Shown here piece after piece: positions 45,445 through 56,418 of a stretch of DNA of 64,000 nt. Both the position numbers and the translations under genes were made by a program. The DNA is from Magnolia sinica (Eukaryota > Streptophyta > Magnoliopsida > Magnoliales > Magnoliaceae), in contig NC_080583.1 in assembly GCF_029962835.1 (NCBI RefSeq), forward strand, positions 682,001-746,000. Reading direction: 5' to 3'. Numbering within the stretch: position 1 is the first letter of the stretch; every line of letters begins with the position of its first letter. The notes beneath the pieces were generated by a model, which made no database searches, had not been told where the DNA came from, and worked only from the letters and a program-made list of their open reading frames with translations.

Positions 45445-46364
45445 ATACTTTACCTGCCATATGAGTAGCCCACTCAAGCTTCTCCTTATTACATGTAGTT
45501 TGGGTGAAGCTTAATAATAGAGAGGTCATACAACAAAGACACTATAGAGGTATTGTGATGATTTTGTGAAATACTAAATACATGTATCTATTTCACTGAC
45601 TCAAGTCAAGTTGTCAACCCCAAAAAAGGAGGAATATCAAAAGCTCATGTAGGCCAATACAAAGAATAACTTAGAAATGGTCTCATACTAGTAAAAGCAT
45701 GAAACATTTTATTATTTATTTTCTTTTTCTGCGTGCAGTTTACACTTTTTTATAAAAATTTTCTTACTTTTTCTATTCCCAATATCTCCGACCTTTTCTC
45801 TCTCTAGTTCTTTTTATACATGGGCCGTAGTAGAAAATTTTACAACTAACCTGAAAATAAATATGATAATTTTTCATTAGGATATCTTTGTCCTTGCCCA
45901 ATCCATGGAGTAAATCTAGGCTCGAGCTAGCCGACTTTAAACCACAGCAAGCCAAAACATATATACATGCATCATTAATGCCCGGCTTTAAACCAGAGCA
46001 AGCCAAAACATATATACATGCATCATTAATGCCTGGCTCGAGGTTGGTAGGGACCACCTCGAGGCAAATAATTTCAAAAAAACAACAGTAAAAAAGACAG
46101 TCCAAAGTCAAGGAAAAGGACCGGATAGGTTTTTCTCGTTGTCCCATGCACGATGAATGGACGAGGATAACGCTTAGCATATAAACGGCTGGGATCGTTT
46201 GGACAAGACCCAAATTCAGCCACTATAGCTGATACATGTTTCATTTTAATAGTAGAATAGGACGCATTGCAGCAAACCTCAGTAGATAAATTTTGAAGTC
46301 GGGTGGGTCCTGATGGGAGTGGATTAGGTGTTACTCAGGTGACACTTTAGTGGGTGTTCCCCTT
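45445..46364. other. Intergenic with a 51-bp tandem duplication
   Basis: No gene. The duplication at 45935-46036 (CTTTAAACCACAGCAAGCC ... TTAATGCCCGG) has one or two differences between its two copies. Confidence 0.5.
45935..46036 (+). repeat. 51-bp tandem duplication
   Basis: CTTTAAACCA(C/G)AGCAAGCC with CATATATACATGCATC is repeated at 45935 and 45986. Confidence 0.85.
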
Positions 46365-46805
46365 ACCGTGGGGGGCCACCTTGATGTATTTTTTTCATAT
46401 CCACGCCTTTCATGCCTTTTAAAATATCATTTTAGTGCCCGATCCCAAAAATTAAGCAGATACAAATCCCAGATGTACCACACAAATGAAAACTGTGGTA
46501 TATGACCATTAAAAGCTTTTTGTGGGCCATAAAAGTTTTGGATCAGGATGATATTTAAAATTTACCTTCATCTAGATATTTTTAACCTTATAAACGCGTT
46601 GGATGGAAAGGAAACATTATGTTGGGAATTACTGTCGGCCCTGGGAAGGTTTTAATGGTGGGAATTCAATCACTACTGTTATCTGTGGTGTGGCCCACCT
46701 GATATCTGGATCTGGTTAAATTGTCTAGAAAAACGTCCTAAAATGGGCTGGAGAATGGATGGACGGAGTGGATATACAAAGCATCATTAAGGTGGGCCCC
46801 ATGGT
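46365..46805. mobile_element. Dispersed MITE, GGGCCCACC family, copy 6
   Basis: Left GGGGGGCCACCTTGATGTAT with CATATCCACGCC; right ATGGATGGACGGAGTGGATAT, AGCATCATTAAGGTGGGCCCC. A near-complete, well-paired copy. Confidence 0.75.
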
Positions 46806-47009
46806 AAGGGTAGCACCTGTAACAACTAATCCGCTCCCGGTCCTGATGGCCCATCTTACGTGTCTGAAATTTTGGTATGGGCAGCCCAAGCTCGCCCATT
46901 CAAATCACTAATTATTAGACTGGAATTAAAAATGAACGGTAGTAGTCCAGCCAATGGGAAATACTCTTTTAAACGGTGGCTAGGACCATCTGATTTGTAT
47001 CCAGTCCGT

Positions 47010-47440
47010 GACTATGGGGCCCACCTTTATGTCTGTGTCTTATATCCACGCCGCCTATCTGCTTCTCTATATCATTTAATGGCATAATCCAAAACATTAA
47101 TCAGATCCAAATCCCAGGTGGACCACACCACATGAAAAGTGGTGATTGAATGCCCACCATTAAAAACTTCTTAGGCCCCTGTAATGTTTATTTGCCATAT
47201 ATCCAATCTGTTGATAATTTTACACAGACCTGGATGGATGGACCACACAATTATGAGCTTGATCCAAAACTGGTGTCCCATAAAAAGTTGTTAATGGTCA
47301 ATGATCACTATTTCCTGTGGTGCGGTCCACTGAAGATTTAGATCTTCTTTAGTTTTGGCCCCATGCGCTAAATGAGCTGGCAAAATGGATGGACAGAGTA
47401 GATATATGACCCATACATCACGGTGGGCCCACAGTCAGGG
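47010..47440. mobile_element. Dispersed MITE, GGGCCCACC family, copy 7
   Basis: Left TATGGGGCCCACCTTTATGT with ATATCCACGCCGCCTATC; right ATGGATGGACAGAGTAGATAT ending CACGGTGGGCCCACAG. Internal AGGTGGACCACACCACATG and GGTGCGGTCCAC pair. Confidence 0.75.
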
Positions 47441-48040
47441 ATCCACCGACCCTGGTGGATCCGGAGATCTACCGAAGACGCGTCCGTTTTGGATGGATCA
47501 CCCATCTATGGTAGGGCCCAACGGATTAACAATTCGGATCTTGTACATATAATATCTTTATATTCACAGTGCCAAGAAATGCAAGGTGCAATCAACCGCT
47601 CAAGTGATTGAACTTTCTTTGGACCCTCTCTCTCACACATAGAAACCTGGCACACGTGTTATAAATCATATACGTTCATCAAGTGGGTCTTATCATCTAG
47701 AACCGTTCAGTTAAAATTCTATCCTTTAGTCTGTATAATATCAATGTACCTAATGCATAAAAGTGATAAATTCACCCAACGTAAGTGATTGAACTTTCTT
47801 TCTACTCACACTTGTATAAATCGAGATCTTTTATTTACTATCCACACACAAAAGTACTAGTCATCGCATAAACAGTTTGGATCATTTCAAGATGGCCCAG
47901 ATTCAAAGGCCAAAGTTCCAGAGTATGATATTATAGTACATCGGATGTATTTGAGCAAACGTTCATGTAAGAATATTCATATTGGTCAGCTGGTGCTATC
48001 ACCTCGGACACGGATTAGCTACTGACAGGTTGAGTAGCAG
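47441..48040. other. Intergenic, nothing recognised
   Basis: Between MITE copies. A word repeated at about 47602 and 47784 (AAGTGATTGAACTTTCTTT) is the only structure seen. Confidence 0.4.
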
Positions 48041-48044
48041 ATTG

Positions 48045-48380
48045 GCTAATGAAGTGATGTGACCTGTAGTTTCTACCATAATGTATGTTTTGTATCATAC
48101 CCTGCATCCATTTTGATTGATTATTTGAAGGCAGGAGCGAAAGGATAGTCTTAACCAAACATCATTGAGGCCCACGGTACAAAAAACAGTGGAAAAAGTG
48201 ATACCTATTTTTAGAAACTTTGGAGAGCCACTAAAATTATCGATCAATCTCTTGTGTATATCAAATAAACATCACGGTAGGTTCCAAGGGTGGGCGTCAC
48301 TATCTTCACCGTTTTTTGTGATGGGGTCCACTCCAGCTTTGGATTAGGGACAACCGGATCCACCCAAGTGAGGTGGGTGT
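48045..48380. mobile_element. Partial MITE of the dispersed family
   Basis: TAATGTATGTTTTGTATCAT, AGGCCCACGGTACAAAAAACAGTGG, TAGGTTCCAAGGGTGGGCGTCAC and GGTCCACTCCAGCTTTGGAT follow the internal order of the family. The right arm was lost where the hAT-type element inserted. Confidence 0.4.
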
Positions 48381-48383
48381 GAC

Positions 48384-48921
48384 TAGAGGTGTACACAAAC
48401 TGAGCTAGCTTGGTTAGCTCGCTTGACTCGACTCGAAAAAGCTCGATTTGAAGCTGAGTTCGAGCCGAGCTGAGTTGATTTTTTGAGCTCAAAATGAGTT
48501 TGAGTTGGCCCTAGCTCAACTCAGATTGAATCCAATTCAAATTGAACTCAGATCAAACCAGCTTGATGACTCGGTTACTTTGATACTGATGTTGCTTACT
48601 AAGCATTTGATGAAATGACTCAAAGAAGTGTGGCTACTGGCAAGGAAGATATGTATATGAAACCAACACCTTTTTGTTCTTGAATTCTATGTTGCTTAGG
48701 TGTTTGATAAAATACCTGTAAAATCATCGTTGCTATCTTAAATACATTAAGATTTTGAAGGTGCAATCCAAGTGCTTGTGAAAATGCTGCAATGGAGAAC
48801 TCGGCTTGATCTTAGCTCGAACTCAGCTCAAATTGGCCCTAACTGTTAACTGAACTGAGCCGAGCTGGCCAATCAAGCTCAAGGACTGAGCCGAGCCAAT
48901 TTGACTCGATGTACACCCCTA
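48384..48921. mobile_element. hAT-type MITE, 538 bp
   Basis: Ends TAGAGGTGTACACAAACTGAG (left) and, on the other strand, TAGGGGTGTACATCGAGTC (right) are inverted. The flanks GGTGTGAC (48376-48383) and GGTGTAAC (48922-48929) agree in 7 of 8 bases, the duplication length of hAT elements. GAGCTCGA/GAGCCGAGC motifs are inverted towards the interior. No transposase. Confidence 0.8.
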
Positions 48922-48939
48922 GGTGTAACCCAAACTGCA

Positions 48940-49600
48940 GGTCTTACAGTGATGTATGTGACTTAAATCCATACCGTACATTCATTTAAAAAGTTCCTTT
49001 TACCACTCCCCGACAGGTGCCAATAGAACTCTGCATGCTACTTTCAAGATTCGAACACTTGACATTCAGCTGGCTTTGATACTATGCCAAATCATCCTAA
49101 TTTAAGCTCAAGCCTTTGTGCATGTCAATGTATATCAAAGGACTTTAACACTATCGATCCCAAAAAGTTGAAGCATACACAAAAAGTTTAGGAGGACTGC
49201 GTCACATGAAATAGTAAATAAAATCACAAAGACATATATCAAAAGACCTCACAAATATATATCATCTTGATCCAAAGCTTTCGTGGCTCATAAAAAGGTT
49301 TAATAATCAATTACTACTGTTTTCATTACTACGATCCATCTAATATTTGGATTTGATTCATTTTTTGGATCATGCCCTAAAATGAGTTTTCAATACAGAT
49401 AGCATGGTTGCAGTCACAAGCATTAAGGTGGCCCTACAGTCAGCGTTCCACACACCTCGGTGGATCTGGGTCTCACCTACTCTGCTATTTGGTGTAGCTC
49501 ACTTGAGTTTTTAATTTGCTGATTTTTGGATTCCTGTCCCATTGTAATCTTAATAAATTAACGGACGGGGTGGATTTGTCATGAGCATTTCCGTGGCACC
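48940..49600. mobile_element. Worn MITE of the dispersed family, with nested sequence
   Basis: ACAGTGATGTATGTGACTTA and ATCCATACCGTACATTC at the left, and CATTAAGGTGGCCCTACAG at 49423-49441. In between, GCTCATAAAAAGGTTTAATAATCAATTACTAC is the family's internal block. The middle (about 49000-49200) does not match and may be an insertion. Confidence 0.4.
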
Positions 49601-50019
49601 AGCATAGCTTCCGACCACAGATTAGGGTACAGGCGATTCGTGTCCCACATTTTCAAACCTACATGGAGGCACATAAGAGCCGTGCCATCGGCGCTTATGG
49701 CCGTGGAACTACTTCCAAATGAAATAACAAGGAATAAAAACGTATATGATTTTTTATTCTTTTAAAACAAAATAGATATATTAGTGTAGGTAGGATTATA
49801 GATAGGATTATGGATTTACCCAAATTATAATTACATTTGCTTTATACCAATCAAAGATGATTACGACTTTCCAATCAGAAATTGACCTTATAAGATACAC
49901 GGTTCAGATCATCATACACATGTGCCACATGTGTGGTAAAGGACGTAAAAATGCGGTGCATACGGTAGTCCGCTTCTCTTACAATTGTTTAGTTATCTGC
50001 CTATTTCAGCCGTTGGATT

Positions 50020-50192
50020 ATTATTATTATTATTAATATTATTATTTTATTTATTTATTTTTTTAACACACGCACACACACCGCCACACACTCACGCGGC
50101 AGTGGGATTTCACCACCTGTGACACTCGAACCCTTGACCAGGTGTTGAAACTCATGAGAGTCTACCATGCACCGGAGCAAGAGCAAGTACCA
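50020..50192 (-). mobile_element. tRNA-derived SINE with perfect 18-bp target duplication
   Basis: On the minus strand: GGTGCATGGTAGACTCTCATG (A-box-like), GGTCAAGGGTTCGAGTGTC (B box GGTTCGA), then a GT-rich body and a long A/AT-rich tail (50020-50066). The flanks TATTTCAGCCGTTGGATT at 50002-50019 and at 50193-50210 are identical. It is a different SINE family from the one at 52714. Confidence 0.9.
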
Positions 50193-50269
50193 TATTTCAG
50201 CCGTTGGATTTCACAGAAGTCCATGGAAGTAAAAAAATGCAAGTGCATGTACTCAAAGGGGCTGCACCT

Positions 50270-50560
50270 TTCCCTACACCCCTGTAACAAATTAGCACGT
50301 GTAATTGATCCAAGCCGCTCACCCTTTGGATAAAAAGCTCAGAATAATTACCAATGTTGACCAACGGTCACTTCTGCATTTATTTCTGTACATACCCTAA
50401 GAAATCCAAACAGTAGAAAGAACATGATGAGCGGATTAGATTGATCTCTCGAGCCCCAAGTTAACACGTATGGAAGCAAGTAGAGACAAAAGGCACGCTT
50501 GTCCATTGTTCTAATTTACCCCTATCTATCGTAGGGCCATCCATGACTTCCATAATTTCT
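50270..50560. repeat. Direct repeat downstream of the PLT gene
   Basis: CCTGTAACAAATTAGCACGTG, ATTGATCCAAGCCGCTCA, ATGTTGACCAACGGTCAC, AAGAAATCC, AGAACATGATGAGCGGATTAGA and TAACACGTATGGAAGC follow in the same order as at 53630-53930 upstream of the gene. Confidence 0.6.
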
Positions 50561-50870
50561 TGTGAATGTAAAATCTAATCCTTGCAATGGGTTAGATCTG
50601 CGATGAGGATCATCCATTACAAAATTCATCTCTAACCATTCATCAGGTGGGCCATACCATGAAAACAATACTTAACCATTCGTAGCAACTCATTGTAAGG
50701 GTTAGATCTCACATATACATCAAAGTATGTAAGTTATCCACTGACTGACCATTACTTCACTCCAACCGTGTTGGACCAGAGACCTTCTCATAATAAAACT
50801 AAATAAAACATGCAAACGCACGTAAGTGTCCAAACTTAACAAGAAAAAGACTAAAATACCCTCCTAGCAA

Positions 50871-52645
50871 TCACAGCTGAGCTGGTCCATGGCCATGGAC
50901 ATTGCTAGCTAATTCCACCTGGCTATGGCTTTCTTCTCCCTTCTTCTTCGAAGCCCATCTCGACTCTTTAAAGAGAACTGCCATATCTTCCAACGTCTGC
51001 CCTCGAGTCTCCGGCAAGAACGTGTAGTAGAAGATCCAACCAGCGGCAGCGATTCCTGCGTAAAGAAAGAATGCTCCACCGATTGTGATAGCCTTATAAA
51101 GAGAAATGAAAGTCATCGTAAGAACACCACTCGTAATGCGGTTAAAAGCCACCCCAATACTCGCACCCTGAGCTCGTAGCCTCAAAGGGAAAATCTCAGA
51201 GCTGTAGACCCATGTGATGGGTCCCAGACCAGTTGAGAAGAAAGAAACGAATGTAAGGACCGTGACGATACAGACGACGATGGCCCCTGTTATCTTCTTA
51301 TCTGGGTTTTGATCGATGATCGTTAATCCCGTAGCGAGAGTAATGAGAGATAAGAAAACACCCCCACTGCTGAAGAGTAAGAGACGCCGCCTGCCGATCC
51401 TGTCTACTAGGAATGTTGCAATCAAGATGGTTAATGTTTTAATGAATCCAACGGCTACGGTCACACCCAGGATTGGGTCGTTGCCTTTAATTCCAGCTTT
51501 CTGGAAAATGCGTGGGCTGTAGAGGACTACTGCATCAATGCCGGATGCTTGCTGGAAGAAATGGATTCCAACTGCAGCAATGAGGACACGACGAACAGCT
51601 GGTGTTGGGCTAATTAGTAGTTCTCTCCATACACCCTCTCCATGGCTACGCTTTTGTACCTGAACAAAATCATCATTGCAATTCTCTGGTATTCCGACCG
51701 CTTCTTTGATGTCGGTGATCCGGCTTTCGGCTTCTTCTTTAGAATCAGACGTTTTGTAGAGGACTTGTTTCGCGTCTCCTAGACGGCCTTGCATCATCAG
51801 CCAGCGTGGAGATTCGGGCATGGCTAAGACTCCGACGGCTAGGAAGACGGACGGTATTGCACCGACACCAAGCATCAGTCGCCAGCCTAGATGTAAGGAG
51901 AGCTTGGAGAAGGCGTAGTTGGATACGTATCCGAACATGATACCGGCGTTGATGAAGACATCAGGGAGGGAAGTGAGGAGGCCTCGAGATGAGGTGGGAG
52001 AGATCTCGGTGGTGTAGACGGGTGCGATTACGAGGGCGTAGCCTACTCCAATCCCTGCCACGAATCTACCTACCATTAGAAACGTGTAATTCGTTGAGAA
52101 GCCCATCAGTAGAGCGCCGGCAAAGAAGATTGCTCCGGCGAGGATGATTGTGTATCGGCGGCCTATCCAATCCGATGTTCTTCCGGCAAGTAGCGACCCG
52201 AATAGACAGTAGATATTGAGAATCCCGACGAGTACTTCGATCTGTACATCGGTGATCTTTAGATCCTTTTTTATAAAGATAACTGCTCCACTCATCACTC
52301 CAATATCTATACAAAGAAAAGAAAAAGAAAAGAGATAATCAGAATTCCCATTTGGCCGTGCCATGAGAAAGACAATTTGGATTTTTAGACTTTCAACTCT
52401 CAGTAGAATCTCCAAAAATCAGGACATGCAAAAGAAAAGCTAAAGAGACCCAGTTTATGATTTTAGGAAATTTTTTTAAGCATATAAATTCCTAACACAA
52501 AATCATCTTTCTCTGTTGAAAATCTTAGCATAAAAGAATTTAAAATAAACCAATTTGGTTGATAATCTCTTAATATATTATTATAGATCAAAATCATTTC
52601 TTCTAAATTCAGAGAGAGAGAGAGAGAGAGGTCAAAGACAAAAAC

Positions 52646-52681
<36 letters not shown>

Positions 52682-53026
52682 CAAAGACAAAAACCCAATT
52701 CTCTTCTATAACTTTTTATTTTTTTGGGTTAGCGTGTTAGTACACACCCATGTCAGTACACACACTCCATGTTAGCCACCCCACTAGGGATCGATACCAA
52801 GACCTCAAGTGTTGAAACGAGGTATCTCCAATTCTCTTCTATAACTAAACATCCTCTAAAGAAAGAAATTCTCACCATAACCCAAGAGAATTGAAGTCAT
52901 GGAAGCGATCACCGTGCAAGCGAAAGCGAACTTGTTCCTCCGCTTCTTCTCAGGCTGCACCATGGTTGGATCATAGCTCAGAGAAGCGTCGGATTCTGCA
53001 GTCTTTTCGATTTTTCTATCTGCCAT
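50871..53026 (-). CDS. PLT: Polyol/monosaccharide transporter, PLT/PMT family (major facilitator, sugar porter)
   Basis: Two exons, 52876-53026 and 50871-52306, join at GGTTATG|GTGAG ... TATAG|ATATTGG and give 528 residues, the usual family length. The product starts MADRKIEKTAESDASLSYDP, enters the first membrane helix at FAFACTVIASMTSILLGYD, and has twelve predicted spans. Sugar-porter signatures are in place: GRTSDWIGRR (92-101), PESPRWL (214-220), QQASGID (302-308), DRIGRRR (352-358) and PETRGQT (482-488). Plant PLT proteins are plasma-membrane H+ symporters for polyols, inositol and some monosaccharides. The frame is intact and the intron position (within GYD|IGVMSG) fits the family. The single intron (52307-52875) holds GA repeats and a SINE. 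The substrate cannot be read from sequence. Confidence 0.95.
52611..52681. repeat. Two (GA)n runs with duplicated spacer in the PLT intron
   Basis: GA runs at 52611-52631 and 52649-52679 are each followed by GGTCAAAGACAAAAACCCA, a tandem duplication of run plus spacer. Confidence 0.85.
52714..52827 (-). mobile_element. tRNA-derived SINE in the PLT intron, perfect 19-bp target duplication
   Basis: On the minus strand it reads GGAGATACCTCGTTTCAACAC, GAGGTCTTGGTATCGATCCC (B-box-like), GGCTAACATGGAGTGTGTG, TGACATGGGTGTGTACTAAC, then an A-rich end. This matches the SINE at 38375-38539, but lacks the A-box part, so it is 5'-truncated. CCAATTCTCTTCTATAACT flanks it at 52695-52713 and 52828-52846 without a mismatch. 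The insertion is recent and lies in the same orientation as the gene. Confidence 0.92.
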
Positions 53027-53161
53027 TTCTCTCTATAAACCTCTAACGAGTAACAGAGATAAGAGACTAAGGAAGAGAGACTGTTTTTTTCTCATTTTTC
53101 TCACAGCTTAGTAAGTCAATTCAAGTACCCATGGCTAAGTGCTTGGGAGGACTAGAGAGCC

Positions 53162-53167
53162 TATATA
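53162..53167 (-). promoter_or_regulatory. TATA box of the PLT gene
   Basis: TATATA (CTATATAGGC on the minus strand) about 135 bases upstream of the ATG at 53026. This gives a leader of roughly 100 bases. Confidence 0.6.
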
Positions 53168-53228
53168 GACAGAAAAAACCTTCCATAATAGGAGCTTCTC
53201 TATCCCTACACGCACTCTACACACATCG

Positions 53229-53249
53229 CACGTGCCTATGTAACACGTG
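53229..53249. promoter_or_regulatory. Pair of CACGTG G-boxes in the PLT promoter
   Basis: CACGTG at 53229-53234 and again at 53244-53249, about 62-87 bases upstream of the TATA box. A third lies at 53363-53368. CACGTG is bound by plant bZIP and bHLH factors and is the core of abscisic-acid response elements. That would suit a transporter with stress or light control, but this is inference. Confidence 0.45.
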
Positions 53250-53629
53250 TTTACAACATCCGACCTTCACATGTCGGCAGGTTTTCTGATCCCTCCATTT
53301 TCTTCGTGGACCCACAAGTTGTTTTCACGGTGGATGCCACCTTACCCCGGTCGGATCCTTCACACGTGTAGTGTGCGTGTACGAGTGGGTGTGTATACTT
53401 CTACGAGAGACGCGAAAGAGAACGTTTTCTCCCGGACCTTGCTGCAAAGTGCCTGTAGTTGTTGGATTTGGGTTCATATTGAAATAATCGGAACCGTTCA
53501 TGTGGTCCGTCTTAATTTTATTGGGGCATCCCAAAAAACTCTCAGATTGGAATATTTCAATTCTCCACTACCATTAACCGTTACACATTCGCCATTCATA
53601 GAATATCTGGTCTGAGGAACTGCACCTTC

Positions 53630-53930
53630 TCCTGTGTGCCTCAAATACATAAACATTTGTAATAGATCCAACCAGCTCATCATTGGTATAAAAAATTCAG
53701 GATAGTTGTTTAAGTTGGAATGTCGACCAACAATCATTTCTGAATTTTATCCTCTGTATGCCAGCCTTGAGGAATCCATGGAGAGGAAAGAACATGATTA
53801 GCCTATTAGATTTATACCTTATGCTCCAAGTAAACACGTGTGGAAGCGGGTAAAAAAAGAGAGGTACACCTCAGCAAGGTTGGCCGTCCATTTTCCTAAT
53901 TTACAGCTCTCTATCATTGATTGACTAATA
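53630..53930. repeat. Direct repeat upstream of the PLT gene
   Basis: AATAGATCCAACCAGCTCATC, TGTCGACCAACAATCA, GAGGAATCC, AGAACATGATTAGCCTATTAGA and TAAACACGTGTGGAAGC keep the order of 50270-50560. The two copies face the same way on either side of the gene. They look like two insertions of one family. Confidence 0.6.
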
Positions 53931-55080
53931 ATAAATGAGAAGGTGTACTGTCTAATAGGTTGGACCATACCATAAAATACGGTCCATCCATTGGTAGGGT
54001 GGATAATGTTAATATTATAAGAAATATATACGGGCCTTCGTACTATAAAAGGTGTTGGACCATTTAGGCTCATATTATAGGTATTTATCATACTTTACAG
54101 TATGAGAATCACTCACATGTTGTACTCTCGATCCAAATGAGGTGGGTTAGGTTTCACATCCAAGTTTGACCATTAAGCCCGTAGCCATAGTTCAATTGAC
54201 TGCCCCATCAAGTGGATAAAGTGTACCATACTTTTATATTTTAAGTGATATGGGATGTTTCTTAATGTGAATTTTAGATCCTTTTGGTAAATAGATATGG
54301 ATGCTATTTTCCAAACTAATTTAAATCTTAGTTCTATTGAAATTTTAATATAATCAACTTTTGAAGAAAATTTTAAGGTCACAAACTTGAATGATGAATT
54401 ACTAGTGAATTAAATAAAGAGATTTCTTGTCGGTTTTGAATCAAATTTAATTGATGCACTTGGAAATTCACGGTGAGTCTATTCAGATGCTATGACTCAT
54501 ATTTTCAATTTCATTATGAGTTTATAGTTAGGACATTATTTATACTTAGACGATACTTAGACGTGTTGTCTGCATGCAGTTTGGTTTAAATATTGCATCT
54601 TGATGCTAAAGTATATACATTCTTTTTTAAGAATGGAAGGTTTGTATTGTCATGCTGTTCAGATATCATTGATCTTAGCTCATTAATGAATAACCTACAT
54701 TAGTTAAACCTCAATAATTTGTACATCCGATCAAGGTCTATACATAAGAATGAGAACATGGATATTGAAAGTAAAAGAAAATTAATTAAGAAGAAATCTT
54801 TGACATTATAACGCAAGCAACTCGATCACATTTCTCTTGAGAGAATTGATAAAAAAGAAATTTATAAGTGCATTGGATTTCACAGACTTTATAGCATATG
54901 TAAATTGCATAGTATGAGTGTGTGGGGTGTGTGTGCGTGTGTAAAAAAAAAGTTTAAAGAAAAAAAAAGGGAGAGCAGATGAGAGAATAAAAAAGTTAGG
55001 TGTTATTTGGAGTATTGGTCTCTTAGAGATGACACATATATTTATAATTCATTCCCAATGACTTATTAGAATGAACAAAA
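53931..55080. other. AT-rich intergenic, no gene seen
   Basis: No coding match. A GT run lies near 54918-54942. Confidence 0.4.
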
Positions 55081-55084
55081 GTAC

Positions 55085-55535
55085 TATATACATTTATAGA
55101 TGACTATTCTCGTAATGGATATTACTTTACCGCCTTGCATAAGAACACATCCGAACCCTTTATATGATGCATCACTATACACTACAATTTTTTTTTTTTT
55201 GTTTTTTTCCTTTAGCTGGTAAAGTTAGAACTAAAGTTGACGTTAATCGATTTTTTAATTCGGAGAAAACTAATTCACAATTTTCATTCCATTTAAAATG
55301 TGTGCCTTTTCTTGCTAACTGAGTTAGCGGTCCAACGATTTTAGAAAATTCTTTGATAGATCTCCTGTAATATTCAACTAAAAAAAAAAAAAACTATGCA
55401 CATTGGTCGCATTCTTGAGCTGCTCCCTTTTTATTACTACCTCGACCTTTGATGGATCCACATACATTTAAAAAAAAAAAAAAACTATATGACCCAATAA
55501 TTTCACATCCTCTTTTCAAAAATCATAGTTTGTAC
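55085..55535 (-). pseudogene. Antisense Ty3/gypsy RT-RNase H fragment
   Basis: The minus strand reads EDVKLLGHIV, then YVDPSKVEVVIKREQLKNAT, then EYYRRSIKEFSKIVGPLTQL, then HFKWNENCELVFSELKNRL, then IVVYSDASYKGFGCVLMQGG. This is the end of RT and the start of RNase H (the YSDAS motif holds the first catalytic Asp). Poly(A/T) insertions at about 55191, 55380 and 55470 break the frame. It is an orphan fragment facing away from the Tat-type element to its right. Confidence 0.8.
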
Positions 55536-55736
55536 AGCGAAAAATCGAGAACGAGTTTTTTTGAAGTGGAGGGGATTGATGCAGAGCGGGTTGCAGACAA
55601 TTTAATGGCCAAGATGGATAAAAAAGGCCCAATCAGAGATGGAAGTGATCTAGGTCATCAAAAACTTAAAACGGGCATATCTTGTAAATCGGAATGAGTT
55701 ACCAAATGTGCCAGGTATGATTTTGGGGTAGGAGAG

Positions 55737-56368
55737 TGTAGACACCCCACCGAAGCTAACATCTCGAGAAGGCTAAGGCAATCTAAGAATCATGATCATA
55801 ACTTAAACCAAACTTTGATCCCAGCTTAATCCTAAAAACCTAACCCGAAAATCTCAAATTGCCAACCCGTAACCAGAAGCCGTGATCCAAACCGTTCAAG
55901 CCACATGTAGCCCCATCTTTACCCTATACCCGGATTAGGATCCCTTTACCCAAACCCAAACCCACCTATCTAAGCCATAAAACCCCAAAAGAAGACCATC
56001 GGTCGAACCAGCATATCAAGCAAAGCCCACACGCTCGGGCCCCGCCTGAGGGCGGCTCGGGTGGTAGTCTGACTACCACTGGCGGTACTCAGAGTACCTC
56101 CGCTCGCGGCCCGCGTGTGGACATTTGGGGACAGTTGTCCCAGCATTCGAAAGTCAACTTTCTCCTAAAATTACCCCCCAATCTGAGCTTATTTACCCTT
56201 TACCAACCCCATTGGCCAATGAGAGTGCGCCATGTGGCATCTCTCTCCTTCCAACCAATCAACACTTGCCATTTCAACATTCACCCCTCCCAAAGCCAAA
56301 AATTACCATAAAGCCATTAGAGAAGGCTATAAATAGCCTTCTCCTCTTCTCATTCCAACACACCTTCT

Positions 56369-56418
<50 letters not shown>

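Noticed and set aside
55187-55200. CACTACAATTTT as a third CACTA end
   Set aside because: It lies inside the antisense gypsy RNase H fragment and encodes part of its YSDAS region. No partner end or target duplication.
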